Shown one piece after another: positions 24,559 through 37,500 of a stretch of DNA of 64,000 nucleotides. How positions within the stretch are numbered: position 1 is the stretch's first letter; the number at the start of each line of letters is the position of its first letter. The notes beneath the pieces were generated by a model. It was not told the DNA's origin, ran no database searches, and was given only the letters and a program-made list of their open reading frames with translations. The DNA is from Lagopus muta (Eukaryota > Chordata > Aves > Galliformes > Phasianidae): assembly GCF_023343835.1 (NCBI RefSeq), contig NC_064439.1, forward strand, positions 29,365,933-29,429,932, read 5' to 3'. Position numbers and translations under genes: made by a program.

Positions 24559-26789
24559 TTCCACCAAACATTCACTCGCCTGTGCCCTGGTACAATATTC
24601 TGTGCCTTCAGGTTCAGATCTTCACCCCTTTGTGAACACATTATCTGACCAAAGGTGCAACCTGAGAGTGCAGCTAACCTTTCATTGGCCTACTGTTACA
24701 TCTGCTGGCTTCAGTACAGTTATTTCTCAACTATACTAATGAAAGAGGGTAATCCCAACCACTTTTGATGCAGTTCAGCCTCTTTGTGCAGAAATTAACA
24801 CCTACTGTGTTAAATTCTTCCTAGCAGATATTTGAGAAATCCTGTCTATCATCTTTGTGTAGAAGCAGAGGAAGAAGTAGAGGACACACAGGTACTCTTA
24901 GAGGAAAAACAGAATTAGGTGGAGAATGCACAGATGAATAATATGCATTTCCTACCACTCTTCGAGAGAACAACATTCTGTTAAGTGTAGACCTTGGTTT
25001 GCATCAGGTTAACTTTAAGTAACAGAAATATCAACCTCTGAGAGATTTATTTCCCAATTCTGTAATAAAATAGCAGAATATAACATCAGCACTCTGTACC
25101 ATTGACTACTTGCTCTTTTCAACACTTAGTTTCAACATTCAGAAAATGCTGATCTGTAGCTGTTAGAGAACTCAGGATTTTGGTTTGGTCAAAATCACTT
25201 TGCATGTTTGAACATTAAAAAGTAATATTCTGAAATGTGTAAATGTTAAAACCACAACTTCCATGCAGTAATGGAGAATAAATATAACAAGCCTGGCCTG
25301 TTTAATAAGTGAAATGGTATATTGTTAACTGGAAGAGATGGATTACATTCATTTAAATGTTTCCTATTTAAAATAATTATTAAAAAACATTTTATGCTGA
25401 TAGAGTTTAGGGAAAATATAAAGAAACAAATTTACATTATATTTTAACTTCTTATTAATAGAAATATTTGGTTTATGCAGATATTCTCTGTACTTACACT
25501 GGGACTTTATACTGGAACACAGCCTCAAAAGAAAAGCTGTGCGGGAAAACAGGTCAATTCAAAAGGAGATTTGTTAAAAATGGTAGTTTCCTTCTTATTT
25601 CTCAAATGAAAACCTTGATGAAGGCAAATACAACTGTAATGGCATTTGAATCCTTTGTATAAGGGTTGTTTCCAGTTGATAGCGGTGTAAAAAATTGAGA
25701 CATGAATGAGAATACGATCTAAGTTATACTGCAATTTGTGTTCTTTACAGAAGAAATTAACACTTTTTCCTCATCTTCACATATTTTCTTTAGTTGTTTG
25801 CCTATTTTTTCATCATGCAGCAAACATATGTAAAAGCTATTCTGTTCTGGTGACATAGACTCCTGCGCTGAATAGAATGCAAATATAAATAAGTTCAATG
25901 TCCCAATCGCAGTCCTTGAAAGAAAAAATGCTTTATCACAAAACCACTGTACAGCTTAAAAAAATGTGCAGTTCTGCTATTGAGACTCTTAGTTGCATTA
26001 CATATCAGTACTGATTTGAAGACCAGATCATTGTCTATAGCCCAGCAGCACTCAGTGCTGTTCTAACTTCAGGGCACAAAGGCAGCTTCAAGCCAAGTCT
26101 GCACTCACTCTCCACTACTATTTTGTGGATACCTCTTCAAATTTGCCCCTTGGCAGAATCTGAATTAATATAAAGGATCAACAGCTCTAGAAAGCCAAGA
26201 ACCCAGAGCTAAGTTGTGCATGAGAAAACCCCAGACCATGTTTCAGATGCGAGGGTAGCTTTAAAACCACTTGATTACATCATGAGCACAGTAGCACTGT
26301 AGTATTTGGAACAGCTTCCTCCTTAATGATTTAAAATTGAGGATTCCTCTATCCACTCCTCCAGTTGCTTGCCAAGCAGGAATTAGCATAGCTCTGCGTG
26401 GATAGAGAAATACAAAGGTACCTCAGTGTATCTGAGATTCAGACAGGAAGTCTGGACATTAGGGAGGTTGGGTATTACATGGTTCTCCTGCTAGTGTGAT
26501 TAACTCCATGCTTTCATGAGGACTATATTCACACTTACCAAGGCAAAATTGGACTTTTTACTTCACTGTGATGTAGTACCAAAACACATGAGATAATTTT
26601 AATGAGCTTGCTTGGGTACACAAGCAGAACTGGGTGCTCCTTGATTATCAGGCCTAGCTTTTCCTGTATAAAATTAGCCCACACTGTGTTCTGCTGCTAC
26701 TGACTGATACTTGAGCCAGATCTTGTGTAACGTAATATAGACTTCAGATAAAAAGAGCTTCCGTGACCCACTTCCAGATGATGTAAAAC

Positions 26790-26960
26790 AGTACAGTTCC
26801 ACTGAGGTAAATTAATAACTGAAGCCCTTGGCTTATGAGTAAGGCTTATTGACCAGGCAATCATTCTTTACTTTTATTTATTTAATTAGAATCAGGCAGT
26901 GCTAATGAGATTATAGCCTGGGGATTAGGAAATGACTTTTTAGAAAGAATTGAAGAGAGG
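26790..26960. promoter_or_regulatory. Possible enhancer-like cluster of homeodomain motifs
   Basis: Within about 50 bp are TTTAATTAG at 26881-26889, a palindromic TAAT-GAG-ATTA site at 26903-26913 (the TAATNNNATTA form bound by paired-class homeodomain dimers), and GGGATTAGG at 26921-26929 (containing GGATTA, the OTX/PITX type). The segment is not a recognised repeat. Such motifs are common in AT-rich DNA, so this is an inference only. Confidence 0.2.
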
Positions 26961-27616
26961 CAACTAACATACTAAACATACACAGCCTCAGTGGAACATG
27001 CTGACTAATTCCATCAGATTAATGAACTGAGAACCAGTTGGCATGAGCTCCAGATAACACTGGACAATAGCAGTGACCATTGAGGAAACAATACAACAAA
27101 GTTAGGAGCTGGCCTCTAATGAGTGTTATTGTGCTCAGATACACTTGTTCATACTTTACTCAAAGGCACACCAACAAATATTAATCACAGGCAGGTTTAT
27201 TTAATTTATGTAAGTACACAGCCTGTTATTTCTTTTTCCTGCAACTGGACAAATTTAATTTCATTCTCCCAGGATAAATACGTCAGCTACGCTTTTATTC
27301 ATTTCCCAGATAATCTGGTTTTGGAATATAGTTGCCTGGATTTTGGAAGAGCATTGCTTGCTTTACCATCACTGTTTCAAATGATTCAAGTGATTCAAGG
27401 ATTCAAGACGTTGTTATAGAACCCTTCCATTGGATGCTAATCCAGTAACTTCAATTAGAAATGACTAATAACAAGATAAAAGAAAACTTATTTTTTCTCA
27501 CAACTATACACTAGGACAAATGGTTGAGGAACTAATAAAAACAGAGATTTTGATACTTCATTCAGATAAAAAAAATGAAAGAAAAAAGTTAGGATAAAAA
27601 GTCTATAAATCAGCAA
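26961..27616. other. Unique non-coding DNA
   Basis: A single 98-codon plus-strand frame (27123-27419) is open but has no recognisable domain. It reads as an AT-rich chance frame. Nothing else is seen. Confidence 0.5.
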
Positions 27617-27720
27617 TTTCATTCTTATTTATTATAATTATTATATTATACATAGATTTATTTCTATTTATATATACATATATATTTCACTCTTATTTAT
27701 TACCATAATTATAATATTAA
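27617..27720. repeat. Imperfect ~33-bp direct repeat, AT-rich
   Basis: A segment starting TTTCATTCTTATTTATTA at 27617 recurs at 27686 as TTTCACTCTTATTTATTA. Both copies run into TAATTAT/AATATTA-type sequence, and the period is about 69 bp. TATATA-rich sequence separates them. It is a local duplication with later drift. Confidence 0.65.
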
Positions 27721-30700
27721 CACTTATAATTGTTAAAGTTTATTTCTGAGTTCCTGACATGCCTCCCAGTCTCAACTGGAAATGAATATATATGTCTTGG
27801 ACTTCAAGTAATTGACAGCAAAATCCATAGCATTTAGGATTACATAGGAATGGAAAGGCACTGAATCCAGGAGTAGATGTTCCTTACTAGGCATGCTCTG
27901 TCTACTGAGGAAGAGCGTCTAAGAAGCAGTGTACCAGCATAATGATTATTACTATAGTGCCTCTAATAGTAAAACTCAAGTGCTTCAAACAAGATCACAC
28001 ATGATATAACCACATGAACCCAAAGGGTAGTTTCTTTCTCCCCCTACTAGTAGAGCCAAGTTTTCAGAGTTTTCACCTACAGTACAAATGCCAAGCTAAC
28101 AGTAACTGAGTTAAGATGACAATGATTTGTTAATGAGACAGGGAATGGATTATGAAATGAAATGTAGGAGGACGCACATTTCACTGTTAAACAATGTATT
28201 TTGGTTTTGAAGGATTAAGCTTATGATGGATTTCTTCATGGTCATGAAATTCTTCTACATTCATTCAGTAGAAGGTGAGCATTGGGATCATTGGACAAAG
28301 AGGATTATGCAGAAAAAATGTTGCAAGTGAATACTGACTAACCATGCTTTCTGTATGAATCTGTATGACAATCCTGAAGACCTGAAACAAAGACAGTCAC
28401 AAAACTGTGCTGTGAAAGTGGCCTTGCTGTTACGTCAGGGACCACAGTCGAATAAGGCAACTCTGTAGACTATGGTCATCTATAGTGTACATCCATCCAT
28501 TCAATTCATCCATCCCTTCTACAGTGTGTGTCAATGAAATTTAGGACTCTTGCCTGCAGTTCTTTAGAGCTGGAATCTCTCACTCCACATACGCTGCAGG
28601 CAGCCAGGACTGCATCACTGCCTGAGCTGGAAGCCAGAACTTTAATGGGAGGCACCATACAGAGCAGTGTAAAGAAACCATAGCTTAAATTTAGCAGAAA
28701 GCAATTATATTTGCACTTGTTCTGAATCTCTGACATTGTCCACCCTCATCTAAAGTTAGCCAAAGCCAATGATTTTGTATCCTACTTAATCCATATGAGG
28801 CATAGAAGTCCTCACAAGCCTTGCCCCTGGAATATTTAGGCTGCAGGAAAGGGATAGGAAGGAGACAAATAGCAAGCAGGAATGATGGAGGCTGAAGCCA
28901 GGTACTGGAGTGGTATTAATTCAAGGAAAGTGATCAACTGCTGCCTGCCAGAATGCCTGTAGCAGGGAATTGAATCCAATGAAGATTCTATTCTTCAATA
29001 AGACCTGTTCAAAGTAGTTTTGAAAATAAATTAGAAACACAACACTGAACTATGTAGAGTTGGAGTAAACCCTCGGTGTCAGCTGATTTTGTTGCAAGCA
29101 CAGTGAAAGAAAAAAAAGGACTTGATAGTTAACATCTACTGAAAAATACATCTTTGATGACTAATTCGAGCCAGTGTAACTTTACTCAGCAGGAAATCAG
29201 GAAAAGTCATTATTTGCCAAAACAAACCTTACAAAATCTGATAATGTTTAGGAAATAAACAGCTCAATCAACAGACTGAAAAAAGTTCAGGCAATTTTCC
29301 TTCCTGAGATAATATTGGGCAATATGGAGAGCACATAAGGTGCTGCAGTTGGCAAAAGATATCCCCCAGGACATTCCCTTGCTCTTAGGGAAGGGAGTTC
29401 CTTGGAGACAGTGAGTGGGCAAATGCCAGGCACATATCTCCTGCACACAGTTAGTAGTTTGGCATCTGCATTGCTGAACCAGAGGATTTGACCTCTGCAC
29501 TTTTCAATGAGATGAGATATTTATCCTGTTGTGAAGTTCATGCTGTAATCCATTACTTCTAATGAGTTAACTCAATTGTAAATGATATGATATAAATGAT
29601 GATTGCAGTTAATTGAAGGCAGTATCCTTTACTACTGTATGAATCAGCAGTGGAGGAGTCAGAAGGGATTCTGGTTCTGATTAAGCTCTGATTTTGGCCA
29701 AAGGCTTTCAATATTATTTCCTGTTTTTCTTTTTTTTCCTTTCTTTTTTTAATTTGAATTCTAACCAGCACCTGTTAGATAATAGAAATGACTAAAACCA
29801 CGTTCAAAAACTCTTTAATCAGCAAATAAGCTAGGAAAAAAATGTGAAGTCCTGAAATTGCTCTCCAATCAGAATATCTGTTACTATCAGATCAGGATGA
29901 TTTGCTCTCGCCTCAGGCTCAGGATGAAGAGGCAACCTTTTGGTTTTGTCTTGGGCATGGCTAAGATCAAAGAAAGAATATATTAGATGGTTTTCCTGAG
30001 TCCTTCAGAAAGAATAAATAAGTCTGTTTTTTAAACTATGGCATGAAGTTCTTTGTATCTCTGGTACGGCACAGCATAATTTAGGAATGTGAATTTCTGG
30101 TAAAGAAAATGTCAAGAAGCAGAGCAAAGGGAGAAGGTCAAAGGGCCACTATTTTCTTCTCTGATGTCATTCAGCACTTTGATTTTCAACACACCTTTCT
30201 CTGGAACATTTTTTTAATTAAAATAAAAAATTGATAATTTCTATGCTTCTTGCTTTCATTGGGCAAACTCTTACCCTATGATTACAGGAGTTGAAATCTT
30301 CCTGAAACAGGAAGAACAAATTCATAGCTCTCATTCCCATCGAGTAAAGATGATCAGTTGGATACCAGGAAAATGTCTCTTTAATGCTGTAGCAACTGAT
30401 TCCTAAAATAAAATGTATGCTTTCTGCACAGGAAAACAGAAAGACAGCTTTGAAATTGCATTTTGCTGAGAGGAATTGTGTTCATGACTTAAAAATATTT
30501 AGATATAGATTCTGAGATTTATCAGATGACAAAGTAGAATACAGTCTCCATTAACCTATGCTGCGTATTCTAAAAAAAAATTTCAAAGCCAGAACAATAT
30601 AAGATTATATACTGCAAGCCATTAAACAAAGCCTTTTGGCACTGAATTTCAGATGAACAAATTGCATTTCCCAGAGGGGAAGGAAAATAGATACCAAAGG

Positions 30701-33255
30701 ATTCATGACAATATAGCAGTATGTAGACATTTGTTACTCCACAGGGGCTAGTGAATGCCTCCAGAGCATCTCTGCACAATTGTTCTCAGGACCTTTTGTT
30801 ATTTTGTTTTATAAATCCTGGGTGTTTTTTGGACACAGAGGCTTTGGAGAGGGGGGCCTGCAAACAGATAGATAATCACAAGACAAATTCAGCCTTAGCT
30901 ACACGTATGTTGAGCTACATGATATTTACAATAGCAGCAATCTGTTTTCATGACAGCATGTTTTTTTGTAAATCCAAAGAGATAAACTTTCTCAGCTATT
31001 TATAAATCAGATGCTTACATTATGATCTCCTGCCAGGAACTCTGTTTTCTGTTGAACTTTGCTGTGTTCAGTTTGACAAATCTGTTTGTTACTGCAGTGC
31101 CAAAGGTGAGAAAAATATACTGGAATCCTGTAGGGAAGATGGAATAGCTCTTTGTGGCTGGAACAGTGGTGTCCTGCCACTGTTGGGGTAAAGGGAAGTC
31201 AAACACCTTTGTTTGAGCACAGCTATGAGCCAACACTCACAGACTGTTTCAGATCTGCCACTAACTTCCTGGGTGGTCTTGGAAGAGAGGTTTGCTTTGA
31301 TAAATTAAATTAATATTGCAAACTCTTAAATTTTGGTTGTCCTCTATTGGACAGTGTATGTATTGAACAGAATTGTATTTAGCATTTTTTGCATTCCTTA
31401 ATTTATTTTTGCTCTGTGTTGTACAGTAAAATAGGATGCATACTTTAAGGACTATCCATCTGTTAGCATTTCCAAGCATGAGCCTAGAGCATGCCAGAAA
31501 TAAATGAAAAATTATTATAATCAGATCTTTCAAAATTGTATTAGACTTTTTAATTAATAGTTTAATGTGATACAATATTACTTTAAGTCTGAAAAGTGTT
31601 GAGAGGCAAATGGAAAGCACAGCATTAATTTAGTTCAACTAAACACTGATTAAATACTTTAAAGACTTTTATCATGTACTGAAATACTATGATTATGAAT
31701 TATTATTATGCAATTATAAAAATAATTTAAACAATTCTGAACTATAATACTGATAATTTTATTGAAAATAACATTTGCTTACTCATAAATGTTTTGAATA
31801 GTCACAAGCAATTAGTCAAAGTTGACCTTTGAGCAATATAATTCCTCTGCAATAGCCAAATTCATATTGCAAGCCTGCCTTAAACTCTTCTCAAATACTC
31901 TGAGTGGTCTTACAGCTACAAGTTTCACTTTATACAGAGCACTAAGGAAATGAGACACTACTGATGTACTAGTCCCTTGTGGGGTTGCACAGGATGGGCA
32001 GGGGGTGCCCACCTCAAGAGGGACACATGGCTGTCTTTTGGTTACCATTTTCTCATGACCGAATCAACAGTGTTTCTCAATACCCAGAAGAGCAGAACTC
32101 CTCTATGAGGACGTACACATGTATGTAAACTCCCCAAAAGAAAATGTATTTCTTTAAGTTCTGAATACAGACTCTCATGTTTCAAATGTAAATGCCTGCC
32201 TTTACTAATCGAACTTTACACTGCCCAGAAACTTTGAACTTCATTTTGCCTTCTAGTATGAAATGGGTAGATGTGCGTATTTTACCACAAGATTGTCAAA
32301 GATTCAGTTTCATTCGATAAAACTGTATTTTCCAAAGGAGAAGAGAGTATACTGCCTATCATTGGACAATCTGGGTGCTATCTAAGGAAAAATGAAATAC
32401 TTCAAAACAGAAACATCAAAAGACTTTGAAACAAAAACAGCTTCTCCTAATCTTGCATCCAGGGTATGTACTGACTTTGCAGAATAACTGTAATTATTTC
32501 TAAATGATGTATGAAATGAGTAATGCCTACCTAGAGACTACAACTATTGCATGCAATCACTGGTTGGCTGTGAAACGTGCTGTAATACTATGCTTAGACA
32601 TGTACAGAAAAACAAAAAAAAGTAAATCAACATACCATTCCCAGCATTTCTAGACGTTTTTATTCTCCTTCCTCCCACCCTTCGCTTCTACTACACCATT
32701 CCTATGCTTTTCCCCATGTTCCTGGGCTAGAAACTTCTTCACCTTCTCATTTGCAACAAAAAGCACTCAAGATGAAGATCAGCTACAACTCACAGATGTT
32801 TTCAATGGGCTGGCTGTGCAAAGTTCATCAGTTGTGAAATTATATTGAAAATACAGACAGGAACACCATTCATTCAAAGTCATTACAGAAGTGTTTTAAT
32901 GTATATGTCTAGATCACACTAGTTTTTGCTTCAATCTCTGATTGCTTAAGAATTATGTTCCCCTTGCAACACTGACTAAAGCAATGAGTCTGCAAAGAAT
33001 TCTGTGTACTTTGTTACCCTCATACAAATCAACTTCTGCTAACCTCAGTGGGAATATTCATATACATAATTTTTTGAAGAATTAGGATTTGAAGTGTATG
33101 TACTTCAAGATATCAAAAATCTTAATAGCTGGCTGATGCAATAGTTATGAAAGGCACAAAAATGAACATTAGGTTGCCCATTCACTTTGAGAAAAAGATG
33201 GAATACATTTTTACAATTCAGATCAGAAAATACATGGTATTGTATTTTAATTTTC
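27721..33255. other. Unique non-coding DNA
   Basis: No gene is seen over 5.5 kb. A pyrimidine-rich run lies at about 29724-29750, and an AT-rich region at about 31500-31800 hosts a meaningless 119-codon minus-strand frame (31261-31620). A minus-strand frame at 28506-28736 has a less AT-biased C-terminal half (ending ..THCRRDG) but matches nothing I know. No CR1 was found. Confidence 0.5.
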
Positions 33256-33273
33256 TTTTTTTTTTTTTTTTTT
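33256..33273. repeat. Poly(T) tract, 18 bases
   Basis: An uninterrupted T18 run followed by CAG, mimicking a splice acceptor. The sequence after it has no sustained convincing coding frame. Confidence 0.9.
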
Positions 33274-34437
33274 CAGTCAAACATCTCTAAACTCAGCTTT
33301 TATTAACTACACTGCTCAAAGTCAAACTGGTGTGAAAATGTTGTGCAGTAATATTGTTTTACACACATCAAATTAGTAAAATATGGATTTCCTATTTTTG
33401 AAATCAGATACTCCAGAGAGAACTTTGACCACTTCTTCCAGGGGTCCATGTACTGTGTAATCTCAGTAAATGTGGTGTGGACACCATAATGTGTTCAGCA
33501 CTTACTTTGAATTCTAACAGGTCTGATTAAATAAAAGCGTGGCAAAAGATGTTTTGTAAGAATCAAAGCATTTTGCACAAATTCACTTTTTGGGAGTCTT
33601 TGTCAGAAATGCAGGAGATAAAGAGAAGCATACACAGCTGCCTCATACATCTTGTATAGCTGGAGAACTATGCAGAGTTGCTCTGTGCAGTGTACCTAGG
33701 AAAAATATCCTTCAATTTCCTGGATGAGGAGGAGGGAAGCCAAAAAGCTATGTCTGAAATACAGTGGAGCAGACACTTGAATTTGTGTGCCCCACCTTCT
33801 TAGGTGGTGACAAAGCCTCTCAGAACATATGTATTTACAAGAATGTTTTTGTAAAAAAATTTAAAAGATCTCTCTCTTAGTTAAGAAAACAAAAGATAAA
33901 AGTAAAGGTATCATGGCTACTGTACAAATGAACTGTTCATCTTTGCCACCCAGGCACCCTCGTATGAAGTCAACTGCATTCAATAATATTCAAGGAATGG
34001 TGATACAGTTTGTATTTACATATAATCATCAGATTTTGAGGTCATTTGTTGATAAAGATGTAGTTTGTAGAAGAGTGTAGAGGCATATGTTGATAGACTG
34101 TATGGTTTTGTACTGGAGCTCAGGATCCCTGAATGGATTCTTAAAATAACAACTTGACAGTGTAATAACTGTTAACCAACAGTGTAGCAAGGGAGCATGC
34201 TTAATGAAAATGTGAATATATCCACAGAGATTTCTCTTTGATCCTGCCTTGAAAATGAGTTTTTTAAATGAGCTTCCAAGTCATTGATAATGTTCTTAAA
34301 TTTCACTCCAGTGGCTCTTTAGTCGTTAAAAAAATGGCTTTAGTTCTAAGCATGTGGAAAATACTTACTTTTGCTCAGTGGTTATAGAAAATATTGGCAA
34401 TTGTTCTATACATAAAGTATAGAAAAAATCCTTGATT

Positions 34438-34451
34438 AAAAAAAAAAAAAA
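34438..34451. repeat. Poly(A) tract, 14 bases
   Basis: An uninterrupted A14 run. No flanking direct repeat was seen. Confidence 0.9.
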
Positions 34452-34935
34452 CAACCAGAAAAAAGCAGGAACTCCACCAAACACACAACCAGCTGCCAAG
34501 CACACTGTCTCCCTAAACAGCAGGGTTGCCATCTATATCAGCAGTTGTGGGGACCCTGCTTGGAGATGGAGGGAACTAGAAATGTGAAGGATCAGGAGGT
34601 GTATCAGTGCATGACCTAGTGAAAGGTAAACTCCGTGGAGAACTCAGGACGACTGAGTCTGGGGCCTGAAAATGCCATACTGCAGGCAATAGCTGATTTT
34701 GTAGTTACAGAGCAGCATGCAGAAATAATTGCTAAAGCTGTGTTTACCCTCCCAGAGTTTGGCAGAGCTAAGTGCTTGCAGCATTACTGCCCTTAGAGCA
34801 GCACAGGCTGAAGGTAACTAACAGCACCATCAGACAAAAAGGAACACAAAGCAAGAAAAAATAAACAAAACTCAGTGGTCAGAAACAAAACCACCTTCCT
34901 CCTTGCCAATTCCCAATTGTTTTTTTTCATCCACA

Positions 34936-34977
34936 CCTAATTAATCAAACAAACTCCCAGAAAATGAGTTAATTAGG
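34936..34977. repeat. 9-bp inverted repeat with homeodomain cores
   Basis: CCTAATTAA at 34936-34944 is matched by its exact reverse complement TTAATTAGG at 34969-34977, with a 24-bp spacer. Each arm contains TAATTA. The match may be chance in AT-rich DNA. Confidence 0.6.
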
Positions 34978-37500
34978 AGGTCATGGAGCACAAGTACCTG
35001 CATGGTGAAGAAAACAGGGATTTTCCAGTGCCACGCATGATGAAGGAAGTATGTTTCTTAATGTGATGTTCCTGTGGCATGAATGCTCAAGTGACACTTT
35101 CTAAGACTCAAGGAAGAGGAGCAGGAGGCATTGGAGTGCCAACAAGATATCTACAGAAGCGTCCTTATTATTCCAAAACTCTACATTTACTGCTTTAAGT
35201 TGTAGCGAGGATTGATTGTGATTCTCCAGTGCTTAACAGCTGCAAGAGACCAGTCAAAACAACATCTGAGTGGAAGTGGACATACCAAGATTGCGTGCAG
35301 CTAGGAATTCACTTTATTTAATTTCAGGAATTTCCCTTAGTTGCTTACGTTGAAGGTCAGTCTTTTCTCCCAGTGAGACAGATGCCCAGTGTCCCAGAGA
35401 CACAAAACCTAGGTGGTACTCAAGTCACTTTCTGGAGGAACTGTTATTTCCTCACTGAACACCAAGATATTCTCAAAGACTAACAAATCTTGGTAGATCT
35501 TTTTCTGTTTTTTTGTTCTATTTTCTGAGTCTTCTTCTGCTGATTCCTTTCATTTAATTTTTTTCCTACGCCTTTGTTTCTTACTTCGTTGGCAGCCATC
35601 CCAGAGTAGGGCAGCTCCTGTGACATGTCCAGAGATTGCTGTCAATGTCTGTTTGCACTGGCACTGAAATCACACAGCACCTCTGAGACAGCACACTCTG
35701 CAAGACAGATTCAGTGTCTCATCAGGAAGCACTTGATAAAGTAAACTGCTTTAATAATAAAGTCATGGGCAATTATTTCTCTTTTCGCTCATTGGAGTGA
35801 CAAACTTGGTGACAAACTTATTCTCTCAGAGAATAATTCAGTATAGTGAGAGAAATATCTGTGGAGATTGAAATGAAAATTAGGAGATGGTATCTCAGCT
35901 TAGGCTGAGAGAGGATATGTCACAGCATAGACTTGTGCAGAGAAGCCACAGACCAGAACAAAGCTCACTGGCCATTGGCCTGTCCTTACTCACTCTTCTT
36001 CCTTCTGAAGTAAGATTCTTCTCTTCTATATTGATGAAGGCTATTTGGTCAATCAGCTGTGATGGAACTAAAGGCCTCGGGTGTTTTAATGAGAAATATT
36101 CTGAAAGCTGTTTTAGGAAGAGAATGCCCCAAGTTCATTTATTACTAATGAATGTATTGGGCAGTGGTTAACTAGCTATAGTCCCATTAAAAACTGTATC
36201 TCTGTCCACCTTCATTTGGACCCAGTTTCTCTACTGGAAGAAGGAAAAAGAAAAGAAACCCTGTCTTGGAAAAAACATTTCTGTCAGAGTATAAATATTT
36301 CTACTCTGGCGTTGTGCCTTCAGCCTGTGATATGCAGACAGCTCATCTGTGGTCACAGAGATACATTTGAAGAGATGAAGAGAAGCAACTGTAAAACGAA
36401 AGACCTTTGTCAGTAAGCTAAAGACCTCTCTGCTGGTATTTAAGCCTCTACTAGAATATTTATAAGAAGAATCATGTATTGGGAAAGGCTGGGAGTCATA
36501 GCCCTCTCTGCTTTCTTGAGTATTTACCATGTTGAATCCTGAAATCTAAGTACTATATTTTACAGTTGACATGCAGATAGTGGAAAGAGTTTGAACTAAA
36601 TGTAAAGAGGCCACTGGATTCCAATAAAAACATTCTTCTCTTTTTCAAGGGTAGACAAGTAAAGACTTCCCATATCTAGCTTTTCTGACTGGAAACAGGA
36701 CTTAGCTTTCACATTTTTGTGATCCTGTGTCTGGCACATACTTCCAAAGTCTATAACATAACATTCATCCCTTGTGCTGAAATTTATCAGTCCCCAGAGG
36801 TGATACAAAACAAAGTTGTCTTGGTAAAGAGATACAGGTTATTCCAAAATTTGACAAAAAGAGCATCAAACTTCAGCCACAATCTTCAACAAAATAATCA
36901 GTTTTACAAAATACAGTATTTTCTTTTGAAGGCTGAATCATCTTAGCCGAAGATATCCCCTAAAACAAGAGCCTAAGGTGCCTTTCTTGGCTCTGCCATT
37001 GGTTCACTTTTCATCTTTTAGCAAGTCATTTAACTTTCCTGTGCTTTCATCTTCTCCATCTGTGAATTCCACATATTAACTATTTAGAGTAGTAGACAAA
37101 TTGGTAAGTGGTAAAATGAGCAAAACTTGTCTAAAGATTGTTAATTAATCTTCCTGTTGTCCAAGAAAGGTCTGCCATTCAAACCAGTTACACCAAAGCC
37201 CAGCAGCAAGAACAGCAACAAACTGGAAAAGATCCTCAAATCCTTAAAGAGATCTCATGTCAAATATTTGGTGAACTTTCTCACAAAGAAATATAATGTG
37301 GCTGCTCTCATATCAGTGCCCTGAGAAGAAGATGACTTGGATGAGTAAATACAGAGACCAAGTCCCTGCTTCATTTGATTCAAATTTCAGTGACTGTTAT
37401 TTCAAGCTATTATTAAGGTGATTCTTATTATTAAGAGTGATTCTCTCCACAGGAGTGTATTAAAAAAAATAAATAAATTCATTCTCACATTATTTTCTGC

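Larger units (their letters stand above)
23228..26789. other. Unique non-coding DNA
   Basis: No gene is seen. It contains a GGAA-type microsatellite at 23346-23370 and a purine-rich tract at about 24504-24558. Open frames reach 82 codons and are unrecognised. No CR1 or hairpin of note was found. Confidence 0.55.
33277..37500. other. Unique non-coding DNA
   Basis: No gene is seen. It contains an A14 run at 34438-34451 and an inverted repeat with TAATTA cores at 34936-34977, listed separately. Open frames are 99 codons or fewer (for example 35887-36171 on +, 36231-36530 on -), in conflicting phases and unrecognised. Confidence 0.5.

Noticed and set aside
28506..28736. Minus-strand 76-codon frame with a mixed-composition C-terminal half
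   Set aside because: No homolog comes to mind, there are no convincing splice signals, and it ends by chance near a TCCATCCAT-type simple run.
33256..33360. T18 followed by CAG as a possible splice acceptor
   Set aside because: Homopolymer plus CAG is common in such DNA. The following sequence has no convincing frame or donor.
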